DNA of 64,000 nucleotides from Micromonospora sp. NBRC 110009 (GTDB lineage: Bacteria > Actinomycetota > Actinomycetes > Mycobacteriales > Micromonosporaceae): the NCBI RefSeq assembly GCF_030518795.1, contig NZ_CP130427.1, positions 5,766,001 to 5,830,000 on the forward strand, in the 5' to 3' direction. The notes beneath the pieces were generated by a model. That model did no database searches. It was not told where the DNA came from and saw only the letters and a list, made by a program, of their open reading frames with translations. Below, in pieces: positions 51,868-59,274 of this stretch. Within the stretch, counting starts at the first letter, position 1. Each line of letters starts with the position of its first letter. Both the position numbers and the translations under genes were made by a program.

Positions 51868-52724
51868 GCCCGCGAGCCCGTCGGGGTTCCGCTGTCGAGC
51901 AGGCCCAGCAGCCGGCTCAGCGCCGGCCGGCAGCCCACCAGCCGGATGCCGGTGGCGCTGCTCCGGTCGGCCCGGACCAGCGCGGTCGCGGCACCCACGT
52001 CGGCGAAGCTCAGCTCGGAGACGTCCAGCACCGGCGCCCGGCTCGCCGCCCCGACGCCCGTCACGTCGTTCAGCACCGCGGTGAACGCCTCCCGGTTGCT
52101 CTGGTCCACCTCGCCCACCAGCCGCAGGCCCGGCGGGTCGGTCATCCGGTACGCCCGCAGCAACGGCGACCAGGTCCGATCGCTCTCCGGCGCGGCGGTC
52201 CCCGGGTGGGCGGCGGCGAGGGCCCGCAGCCGGTCGGCGGGGAACAGCCGCCGGTCGTACAGGCACAGGCCGGCGATCCGCGCGTCCAGGAAGTGCGGGT
52301 TGAGCGCCGACTCGTACCGGTGGAGCTCGTCCAGCGTGGTGCGGCTGCGCAGCACCCAGGACATGTCCCCGCAGAGCCGCACCCCCGGGTAGCCCTCGCG
52401 CTGCCCCCGGGTGACCTCGTCCACCACGGCGGCCACCAGCGCCTCCGGCACCAGCCGCTCGCCCGACAGGTACCTCTCCGCCGCCGGCACGACCTGCAGC
52501 TGCCCGGCCGCCACAGCGGCCTCGGCCGACACCCCGGCAGCCTGGACGCGGGCCCGCAGCGCCTGGGGGGTCGACGAGTCGGTGAAGCAGATGACCTTGT
52601 GGCCGAGGCGCAGGCCGGTGGCCGCGAAGCGGCCGGCGACGTTGAGAGCCGCCCCCTCGTCGTCGTAGGTCCAGCAGACGTGGTCGCCCAGGCGAATCTG
52701 GTCGACCACGGAAGTACCAGTCAC
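51864..52724 (-). CDS. MEDS sensor plus STAS (anti-anti-sigma) protein
   Basis: A 286-residue protein with an N-terminal MEDS domain (IRLGDHVCWTYDDEGAALNVAGRFAATGLRLGHKVICFTD; then CGDMSWVLRSRTTLDELHRYESALN, CLYDRRLFP) and a C-terminal STAS domain (PGLRLVGEVDQSNREAF, APVLDVSELSFADVGAATALVRA, with Ser/Asp near the phosphorylation loop). MEDS was named from methanogen/methylotroph DcmR and senses small molecules such as halomethanes or flavins; the ligand here is unknown. GTG 52724 is first in the operon. The stop overlaps the ATPase gene. Confidence 0.9.
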   Translation of the reverse strand: MTGTSVVDQIRLGDHVCWTYDDEGAALNVAGRFAATGLRLGHKVICFTDSSTPQALRARVQAAGVSAEAAVAAGQLQVVPAAERYLSGERLVPEALVAAVVDEVTRGQREGYPGVRLCGDMSWVLRSRTTLDELHRYESALNPHFLDARIAGLCLYDRRLFPADRLRALAAAHPGTAAPESDRTWSPLLRAYRMTDPPGLRLVGEVDQSNREAFTAVLNDVTGVGAASRAPVLDVSELSFADVGAATALVRADRSSATGIRLVGCRPALSRLLGLLDSGTPTGSRA

Positions 52725-53136
52725 GATCCTCGCTTCCGGTCGGCGCGCCCTCACTCTAACGCCGGGCTGACCGTCGACATAGCCGACAGGTTCGCTGACC
52801 TGCTTGCCCGCTCCGGCCGGCGAGGCTAATCTGGCCATGGACCCGGATGCCGGCGCTCGGCGCCACCCGGAGTCCGAATCCCCGCCCCGCCGGCCCGACC
52901 CCGGCGCCCGCGAGTTACGCGTTCCTTCTTCCACCGACGGCTGACAGCCGCCGGAGTCGCTCGTGCGCCGTCCGACCCAGCCCGGGGGCCGACGGCCTGC
53001 GCCGCCGTTCCCCGCCCGGCCGAGCCCGCCGAGGCGCCGCTCGGCGCTCACCCGCGGGGTACTGCGCTCGAGTCATCCCCGCACCCCACCCTCTTCCCGC
53101 CCGCCGCACGGGCGACATACCAGGAAAGGCATTTCG
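52725..53136. promoter_or_regulatory. 412-bp intergenic leader upstream of the short rho gene
   Basis: No gene is convincing here, though two reading frames run through it. The GC-rich, C-rich, G-poor composition of the downstream part, about 52850-53130, is what a Rho-binding leader would look like, and Rho genes are often autoregulated through such leaders. A CAGGAAAGG ribosome site precedes the rho ATG. The MEDS operon promoter must also lie near the left edge. Inference. Confidence 0.4.
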
Positions 53137-54267
53137 ATGAACACGGACACCACCGTGCCGGCTCCGGTCGCCGGCATTCTGCACACAGTGGACGATTACG
53201 CCCTGCTCCGGGTCGACGGCTACCTGTCCTCGCCCGCCGACGTCCACGTCACCGCCGCCCAGCTGCGCCGCTACGGCCTGCGCCCCGGCGACCTGGTCAC
53301 CGGGGCCGTCGGCGCCGCTCCGCGCCGGGGCCGGCACGCCCCGCTGGTCCGGCTCGACACCGTCAACGGGATGGAGCCGGAGGAGGCGAGGCGTCGGCCG
53401 GAGTTCTACAAGCTCACTCCGCTGTACCCGCAGGAGCGGCTGCGGCTGGAGACCGAGCCGCACATCCTGACCACCCGGGTGATCGATCTGGTGATGCCGA
53501 TCGGCAAGGGGCAGCGGGCGCTGATCGTGTCGCCGCCGAAGGCCGGTAAGACGATGGTGCTGCAGGCGATCGCGAACGCGATCACCCGCAACAACCCGGA
53601 GTGCCACCTGATGGTGGTGCTGGTCGACGAGCGGCCGGAAGAGGTCACCGACTTGTCTCGGTCGGTGAAGGGCGAGGTCATCGCGGCCACGTTCGACCGT
53701 CCGCCGCAGGACCACACCACGGTGGCGGAGCTGGCGATCGAGCGGGCGAAGCGCCTGGTCGAGCTGGGGCACGACGTGGTCGTGCTGCTCGACTCGCTGA
53801 CCCGGCTCGGCCGTGCCTACAACCTCTCCGTCCGCTCGGCCGGGCGTACGCTCTCCGGCGGGGTGGACGTGGCGGCGCTCAACCCGCCGAAGCGGCTGCT
53901 CGCCGCGGCGCGCAACGCCGAGGAGGGCGGCTCCCTCACCATCCTCGCCACGGCACTGGTGGAGACCGGGTCGGCCGCGGACACGCTCATCTACGAGGAG
54001 TTCAAGAGCACCGGCAACGCCGAGCTGAAGCTGGACCGCGCGCTGGCCGATCGGCGTACCTATCCGGCGGTGGACATCCGCGCCTCCGGCACCCGCCGGG
54101 AGGAGCTGCTGCTGACCGACGTGGAGCGGCGGCGACTGCGCGGGCTGCGGTCCGCACTGTCCCAACTGGACCGCCAGCCGGCGCTGGAGCAGCTGCTGCG
54201 CCAGCTCGCCGCCACCCCGGGCAACCCGCAGTTCCTGGCCCGGCTCGGCGCGACCGCCCACGGCTAG
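53137..54267 (+). CDS. rho: short transcription termination factor Rho paralogue
   Basis: A 376-residue Rho ATPase. An N-terminal OB-like RNA-binding part (about 10-78) and an ATPase with the P-loop SPPKAGKTM (about 132-140), the YPQERLRLE entry, LVDERPEEVTDLSR (Walker B/Q-loop region), DSLTRLGRAYN and the R-loop SGGVDVAALNPPKRLLAAARNAEEGGSLTILATALVETGS. Actinobacterial housekeeping Rho is usually about 600-700 residues with a long N-terminal insertion domain, which is absent here. It is therefore probably a second, compact Rho. Single gene with a 412-bp leader. Confidence 0.92.
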   Translation: MNTDTTVPAPVAGILHTVDDYALLRVDGYLSSPADVHVTAAQLRRYGLRPGDLVTGAVGAAPRRGRHAPLVRLDTVNGMEPEEARRRPEFYKLTPLYPQERLRLETEPHILTTRVIDLVMPIGKGQRALIVSPPKAGKTMVLQAIANAITRNNPECHLMVVLVDERPEEVTDLSRSVKGEVIAATFDRPPQDHTTVAELAIERAKRLVELGHDVVVLLDSLTRLGRAYNLSVRSAGRTLSGGVDVAALNPPKRLLAAARNAEEGGSLTILATALVETGSAADTLIYEEFKSTGNAELKLDRALADRRTYPAVDIRASGTRREELLLTDVERRRLRGLRSALSQLDRQPALEQLLRQLAATPGNPQFLARLGATAHG

Positions 54268-54278
54268 GATCGGGCGTC

Positions 54279-54744
54279 ATGACGGACCCTCGGGACGACC
54301 GGCCGCCGACCGTACGCCAGCTTCGCCTCGTGGTCGAGGCCGACGACTACGACGCGGCGGTCGCCTTCTTCCGCGACGCCCTCGGGCTCCCCGAGGAGGC
54401 GGCGTACTCCGGGGGCGAGGGTGCTCGGGTGGTGATCCTGGAGGCGGGCCGGGCCACCCTGGAGCTGGCCAACCCGGTACAGAAAACGCATGATCGACGA
54501 GGTGGAGGTCGGCCGGCAGGTCGCGCCCCGCCTGCGGGTGGCGTTCGAGGTGGACGACAGCCGCGCGGTGACCGAACGCCTGGTCGCCGCCGGTGCCCGC
54601 GAGGTCGCTCCGCCAACCGTCACCCCCTGGCAGTCGCTCAACGCCCGCCTCGACGGCCCGGCGGGCCTGCACCTCACCGTCTTCCAGGAGCTGCGGAGCC
54701 CGGAGGAGCGCGCCGCCCTGGACGGCTTCGGCACCGACGCCTGA
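54279..54744 (+). pseudogene. VOC/glyoxalase-family gene with one-base frameshift
   Basis: The start ATG 54279 opens a VOC-fold protein (LRLVVEADDYDAAVAFFRDALGLPEE, then ILEAGRATLELANPVQK). The frame then leaves the family at the AAAA run near 54481-54486. Dropping one A restores RMIDEVEVGR, continuing as RLRVAFEVDDSRAVTERLVAAGA and NARLDGPAGLHLTVFQELR to a stop at 54744. The intact protein would be about 154 residues. The 11-bp gap after rho suggests the same transcript. Either a true pseudogene, a sequencing error in a homopolymer, or rescue by slippage. Confidence 0.85.
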
Positions 54745-54796
54745 CCGGGTGGGAAACCGGCTGCGTCCCGGCATCCGTCGGCCGATACTCGGGCCC

Positions 54797-55888
54797 GTGC
54801 CCGACCCGACGTTGACCCCCGCGCAGGCCGCCGCCCTCCGGTACGTGCGGGACGTGGCGCTGCGCGACCGGCCGGCCGCGCTCGCCGCCATCGCCGACCA
54901 CCTCGCCCGCTCGGGCGTCGCGTACCGGTCGGCGGAGGTGGTCGCGGCCGTTGCCGCGCACGGCCGGCTCACCCTCAACTTCCACCCCGACCGGCCGCTG
55001 CGCGACGGCCGCACGGTGGCCGAGGCGCTCGACCAGGAGGGCGTCTACCGCAGCCAGTTCGAGACCGGCATCTCCAACGGCGGCCTGACCGCCTTTCCGG
55101 GCGGCGACCGGGACCGCTGGGAGCAGACGCTGTTCGGTGGGGCATACCACCGGCCGGGCGTGCTCCCCGCCGAGCGCCCGAAGTACGGCGGCCTCAACCT
55201 GCTCGACCACCCGGACGGCTCGTGCCCCCGGTTCGGCTCCTGCCACCTGCGGCTGCGGCCGGAGGTGCTCGCCCGGTCCACGTTCAGCTTCGGGGACAGC
55301 GCCACGGAGCCGAGCGAGTTCGGCACGGTCGAGATCTTCGAGCCGGTGCTCGCCGCGCTGCTGACCGCCACCGCCGGCACCGGCGTCAGTCTCGGACTGG
55401 CCGGCATGGATCCGGACACCCTGGTACGCAGGTTGCTGCACCGCCGGGAGCCGGCATCCGACGCGGCCGGGCGGGCCCTGGACGACTACATCGAGGCCCA
55501 GGTCCACGGCGAGCTGAGCCTGGCCCGGGACGTCGAGGCGATCGTGGCCGACCCCTCGTTCCGGGGCACCGACACCGGACGGCTTCTCATCGGGGTCGCC
55601 CGCCGGAACGGCGTCCCGCTGTGCTGGCACGCCGGATTCGAGCTGCCGGTCGACGGCATCGACGCCGAGTTCCGCGGGCCGGCGATCCCGCCGCTGGCCG
55701 CGCGGGTGCATGCCGAGTTCGCCCGCCCGGAGGAGCCGGTGCACGCCGCGTTGATCGGTAGGGCCGCCGCCTCGGTGGTCAGGGAGCCGCAGCGGTGGGC
55801 CGACCGCGGCCCGACCGACCTGACCCTCCAGCACCTCAAGCAGCTCTGGCACGTCCTGGTCCGCTTCGGCACCCCGGCCGCCGGCTGA
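54797..55888 (+). CDS. DUF3626 domain protein
   Basis: A 363-residue protein matching the DUF3626 pattern: RYVRDVALRDRPAALAAIADHL at the start, LTLNFHPDRPLRDGRTVAEALDQEGVYRSQFETGISNGGL, then RPKYGGLNLLDHPDGSCPRFGSCHLRL. The RPKYGxLN segment and the flanking strands recall ADP-ribosyltransferase-like folds, to which I believe this family has been linked, but I cannot confirm that here. GTG 54797. No signal peptide. Function unknown. Confidence 0.85.
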   Translation: MPDPTLTPAQAAALRYVRDVALRDRPAALAAIADHLARSGVAYRSAEVVAAVAAHGRLTLNFHPDRPLRDGRTVAEALDQEGVYRSQFETGISNGGLTAFPGGDRDRWEQTLFGGAYHRPGVLPAERPKYGGLNLLDHPDGSCPRFGSCHLRLRPEVLARSTFSFGDSATEPSEFGTVEIFEPVLAALLTATAGTGVSLGLAGMDPDTLVRRLLHRREPASDAAGRALDDYIEAQVHGELSLARDVEAIVADPSFRGTDTGRLLIGVARRNGVPLCWHAGFELPVDGIDAEFRGPAIPPLAARVHAEFARPEEPVHAALIGRAAASVVREPQRWADRGPTDLTLQHLKQLWHVLVRFGTPAAG

Positions 55889-56123
55889 CCGCTCCCGCCC
55901 TCGCCGGGCGGTTTCCGCCTCTCCGGTACGCCCCGTCCCGGCGTGCCCGGCTGGTCTCGTGACCTGGGCCGCAGCCCGCCGCCACTCCGGCATTTCCGGA
56001 ATGACCGACAGGTCGAGCCGGTTGTGTCCCCCGTACCGCCGGCACGCAAACCCCGTACCGGCCAGCAGTTCCCCCGAGGCCGCTCACCCCGGAGCGAGTC
56101 GTAACGACGAAAGGGCAACCATC

Positions 56124-56876
56124 GTGGAGCAGTACTTCACTCGATGGCTCCCCGCCATCGCGAAGACCGCCGTCGCGAAGGCCGCCATCGCGAAGACCGT
56201 CATCGCGAACTCCGCCGTCGCGAAGACCCCGAACCGCAAGGCCGCGCTGACCGTCGCGGGCGTCGCCGCCCTGGGCGGGCTGGCGTTCGGCCCCACGGCC
56301 ATCGCCGCCCCGGTCACCAGCGGCCCGCACGCCGGCGCCGTCGAGGCCATCGACCTGGCCACCGGCAAGAAGACGGCCACCGTCGAGTCGGGTCTCACCA
56401 CCGGCAGCGACAAGGTCCCGGCCAAGCCCGACCGGCCCAGCAAGGACCAGCTCATCCCGCACGGCGTCGAGGGCGCCCAGTCGCGCATCCCGCTCGACGA
56501 CGCGCAGGTCGCCAACGCCAAGGCCATCGTCAAGGCGGCCAAGGAGACCGGCGTGGGGGAGCGGGGCGCCGTCATCGGCGTCGCGACCTCGCTGCAGGAG
56601 TCGAAGCTGTACAACCTCGGCCACCTGGGCGACTACAACGACCACGACTCGGAGGGCCTGTTCCAGCAGCGCCCGTCGTCCGGTTGGGGCACGCCCGAGC
56701 AGGTCACCGACCCGGACTACGCGTCGAAGGCGTTCTTCAACGCGTTGAAGAACGTGGGCGGCTGGCATGACCTGCCGCTGACCGCGGCGGCGCAGACGGT
56801 GCAGGTGTCCGCCTTCCCGTACGCGTACGCGCAGTGGGAGGAGCAGGCCGCGGACATCGTCCAGCAGCTCTGGTGA
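56124..56876 (+). CDS. secreted lysozyme-fold protein A with tandem-repeat signal peptide
   Basis: A 250-residue exported protein. Its N-terminus has five 5-residue repeats of the form I/V-A-K-T-A (about 12-36) before the hydrophobic core ALTVAGVAALGGLAFG and a probable AIAA cleavage site near residue 63. After a Lys/Pro-rich spacer, the C-terminal about 130 residues read GVEGAQSRI, IGVATSLQESKLYNLGHLGD and LFQQRPSSGWGTPEQV, a lytic-transglycosylase-like lysozyme fold, with Glu in LQESKL as the likely catalytic residue. GTG 56124. It closely resembles the 57660 protein. Probably acts on peptidoglycan. Confidence 0.85.
   Translation: MEQYFTRWLPAIAKTAVAKAAIAKTVIANSAVAKTPNRKAALTVAGVAALGGLAFGPTAIAAPVTSGPHAGAVEAIDLATGKKTATVESGLTTGSDKVPAKPDRPSKDQLIPHGVEGAQSRIPLDDAQVANAKAIVKAAKETGVGERGAVIGVATSLQESKLYNLGHLGDYNDHDSEGLFQQRPSSGWGTPEQVTDPDYASKAFFNALKNVGGWHDLPLTAAAQTVQVSAFPYAYAQWEEQAADIVQQLW
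56157..56231 (+). repeat. five tandem 15-bp units in the signal-peptide coding region
   Basis: Units at 56157, 56172, 56187, 56202 and 56217 follow the pattern RTCGCGAAGACCGYC with few changes and encode IAKTA, VAKAA, IAKTV, IANSA, VAKTP. They lie in the n-region of the exported protein. This suits slipped-strand copy-number variation. Confidence 0.8.
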
Positions 56877-56890
56877 TCTCGTCTTTCACG

Positions 56891-56920
56891 ACCGGCCGGT
56901 CCCTTTCGGGGCCGGCCGGT
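56891..56920. terminator. intrinsic-type terminator after secreted protein A
   Basis: ACCGGCCGG and CCGGCCGGT arms, extended through CCC/GGG around a TTTC loop (one mismatch), are followed by TTTCGTCTGTT. A strong rightward terminator 14 bp after the stop. Confidence 0.82.
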
Positions 56921-57659
56921 TTCGTCTGTTGCCAAGTTGCGGTTGTCGGGGGTGGCCCGCCGTGTCCGGCCCCGTCCGGACCCGTGCGGTCTGCGCGGTC
57001 TGCGCCTGAGGTACGCCGGATGTCTGGTTCCAGGCCTTCCGGCGGCGGCCCACGACGGGCGGGGTTCGGGGGCCGGGCCAGCCCGAGGGCCCGCCAGACG
57101 TCCGGCGGCGCCGGCCGGCCGGGGCGCAGCTCTCCCGGCACCGCCGCGACGGTCAGGCGCCCCGGCCCGTCATGCCGCTGCTTTCCTCCGCCCCCGGCGC
57201 TGCTGCCGCCCTCCTCCGCACGGGGTGCCGACTGTTTTGTCCGGTTGTGGGCTGGCTGGGTGTGCTGGGTGGAACGTCATGGCTGTCTCCGGGCTCCGGT
57301 GACCTCCATAGCGTTCCACTGACCGCGTCGAGGCCTGCGTGGCCTGGCTGTGACTGGGCCGGTTGTCCGGTTTGGGGGTGTGACCGTCGGCATCCCGGGG
57401 CCGGAATGGTGGGCGGGCCGGGGTCGTTGAACACGGGTGAATGACCGAGGAAGGACGCCCCGCCTGGCGGGGTGTGCGGGCCCGGAATGATGGTGGGCCG
57501 CCGGTCGTTACACATGGTCCCGGCGCTGCGAAGAGGCCCTGCCCCGCACGCCGGATCCCCCAAGACTTTTCCCCTTTTGTTTCTTGGGCGCCTGACGGTG
57601 CTTGCGTCTGCTGCTGACCCCCATCGGCGTGGACGCCAACCCCCGAATGGAGCTTTGTG
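56921..57659. promoter_or_regulatory. 739-bp leader of secreted protein B with direct repeats and hairpins
   Basis: No gene is convincing. The stretch is T/G-richer than the rest of the window. It contains an imperfect direct repeat (57401-57434 and 57482-57513; shared blocks CCGGAATG, GGGCCG, GGTCGTT, ACAC), a hairpin at about 57458-57472 (CCCCGCC/GGCGGGG), a longer pairing CCCAAGA...TCTTGGG about 57558-57590, and GGCGT/ACGCC just upstream of the start. It probably holds a promoter and a structured 5' leader. I could not match it to a known riboswitch. Confidence 0.45.
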
Positions 57660-58247
57660 ATGAACTCGATGCTGCGTAAGAGCGTGCTGGGTGTTGCTGG
57701 TCTGGCTTTCACCGGTGGTGTGTTCGCCGGTCCGATCGCCGCTCACGCCGGCACCCCGACTGTTGCCGGCAAGCCGGTCGCGGCCGTGCAGGCCGACAAG
57801 CCGGATATGGGCAAGCTGGTTCCGCATGGTGTGCAGGGCGCCCAGTCGCGCATCGACCTGTCGGATGAGCAGGTCGCGAATGCGAAGGCGATCATTGCGG
57901 CGACGAAGAAGGCGGGTCTGCCGGAGCGGGCCGCGGTGATCTCGATCGCCACGAGCCTGCAGGAGTCGAAGCTGGAGAACCTGGGCCACCTCGGCGACAA
58001 GAATGATCACGACTCGCTGGGCCTGTTCCAGCAGCGGCCGTCCAGTGGTTGGGGTACGCCGGAGCAGATCACCAACCCCGAGTACTCGACGCTTGCGTTC
58101 GAGAAGGGTCTGAAGCAGGTCGACGGGTGGCAGGACATGCCGCTGACCGAGGCCGCCCAGACCGTGCAGGTCTCGGCCTACCCGGACGCCTACGCCCAGT
58201 GGGAGCAGCAGGCCGCCGACCTCGTCGCCCAGCACTGGAACAGCTGA
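57660..58247 (+). CDS. secreted lysozyme-fold protein B (paralogue of protein A)
   Basis: A 195-residue exported protein. MLRKSVLGVAGLAFTGGVFAGPIAAHA is a standard signal peptide. The mature domain repeats protein A closely: GVQGAQSRIDLSDEQVANAKAI, SIATSLQESKLENLGHLGDKNDHDSLGLFQQRPSSGWGTPEQ and AAQTVQVSAYPDAYAQWEQQAADLV, so a lysozyme-like cell-wall hydrolase is likely. ATG 57660 is preferred (GGAG 7 nt upstream); GTG 57657 is one codon earlier. Its 5' half uses more T- and G-ending codons than its neighbours, which may reflect expression level or foreign origin. A 20-bp perfect hairpin follows. Confidence 0.85.
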   Translation: MNSMLRKSVLGVAGLAFTGGVFAGPIAAHAGTPTVAGKPVAAVQADKPDMGKLVPHGVQGAQSRIDLSDEQVANAKAIIAATKKAGLPERAAVISIATSLQESKLENLGHLGDKNDHDSLGLFQQRPSSGWGTPEQITNPEYSTLAFEKGLKQVDGWQDMPLTEAAQTVQVSAYPDAYAQWEQQAADLVAQHWNS

Positions 58248-58258
58248 CCCAAGCCGTA

Positions 58259-58302
58259 ACGCCGCTGGCCGGCACCCGAACACGGGTGCCGGCCAGCGGC
58301 GT
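58259..58302. terminator. 20-bp perfect hairpin terminator
   Basis: Two exactly complementary 20-nt arms (58259-58278 and 58283-58302; ACGCCGCTGG... outward end) flank an AACA loop. The structure lies 11 bp after the protein B stop and 57 bp from the convergent hydrolase stop. It presumably ends both transcripts. Confidence 0.85.
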
Positions 58303-58359
58303 CTGGGTGCACAGTGCCCCGACCGGCGGCGAAGGCCCCCAGCACCCACCCACAAACTT

Positions 58360-59274
58360 TCAACCGAGGGAGGCGATCCACGACACGACCGCCCCGGTCA
58401 CCGAGGCGTCGACCGGGTTCGTGACCTCCCGGCGGTACGCGCGCAGCGACGGCGCCCCGGGCTGGCGTCGCAGCACGTGGGTGACGTCGGGCAGCACCCG
58501 AGTCTGCACCGGCCCGCCGGCGCTCGCGGCGATGACCGGCAGGTCGACGGGGTCGGTCTGCAGGTCCTTGTCGCCGGTCAACGCCAGGATCGGGGCGGTC
58601 ACGCGGGCCAGGTCCGGCCGGGGGTCGTAGCGGAGGAACTCGCGCATCCACCGGGCGTTGAGGCGCTGCCCGCCGACCCAGGCCACGTCGCCCGTGGTGG
58701 CCAGGATCTTCTCGTGGTTGCGGGCCACCTTGGCCACCAGGTCGGTACGGGTGAGCCGGAGCAGCAGGCGCACCGGGGCGGGCAGGTCGGGCAGCAGCCG
58801 GGCGGCCTGCCAGCGCAGCACCTCGGCGCCGGGGCGGCCGGTGCCGGCGAGCAGGACCATCCCGGCCAGCGCGACGCCGCGGGCGGCCATCGCGGTGGCG
58901 GTGAGCGCTCCCTCGCTGTGCCCGACCAGGAAGAGCTTTCCGGCGTCCACCGCCGGGTCCGCGCCGAGCGCCGCGAGGGCGGCCTGCGCGTCGTCGACGT
59001 TCTCATGGAAGCCGGTCCGCGGGAAGCGGCCGGAGCTGTCGCCCACGCCCCGGCGGTCATACCGAAGGGTGGCCACGCCTGCGTCGGCCAGCGCGGCGGC
59101 CAGGTCCCGCTGGATCCCGAGGGGCAGCCGGCGGTGGTCGCCGTCCCGGTTCAGCGGCCCGGAGCCGGGCAACAGCAACGCCCCGGGGCGTGGTCCGGCT
59201 CCGGCGGGCAGGGTGAGCGTGCCGACCAGCCGGTGACCGGCCGAGGTGAAGCTCAATTCCCGCTCGATCGTCAT
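58360..59274 (-). CDS. alpha/beta-hydrolase (serine esterase/peptidase-like)
   Basis: A 304-residue alpha/beta hydrolase. The oxyanion region GALLLPGSGPLNRDGD (about 30-45), RYDRRGVGDSSG, the nucleophile elbow LVGHSEGAL (Ser about 119), ILALTGDKDLQTDP and DVTHVLRR (His) are visible. It lacks a signal peptide. Its ATG overlaps the stop of the upstream small gene (ATGA), so both are one transcript from the divergent promoter near 59640. Confidence 0.88.
   Translation of the reverse strand: MTIERELSFTSAGHRLVGTLTLPAGAGPRPGALLLPGSGPLNRDGDHRRLPLGIQRDLAAALADAGVATLRYDRRGVGDSSGRFPRTGFHENVDDAQAALAALGADPAVDAGKLFLVGHSEGALTATAMAARGVALAGMVLLAGTGRPGAEVLRWQAARLLPDLPAPVRLLLRLTRTDLVAKVARNHEKILATTGDVAWVGGQRLNARWMREFLRYDPRPDLARVTAPILALTGDKDLQTDPVDLPVIAASAGGPVQTRVLPDVTHVLRRQPGAPSLRAYRREVTNPVDASVTGAVVSWIASLG

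Noticed and set aside
52847..53140. Small protein encoded in the rho leader
   Set aside because: Arg/Pro/Ala-rich with no ribosome site and overlapping the rho start; looks like chance reading of C-rich leader.
57401..57660. c-di-AMP (ydaO) riboswitch before secreted protein B
   Set aside because: A GGGTGAAT string is present, but the other conserved blocks of the consensus could not be found, so it is reported only as a structured leader.
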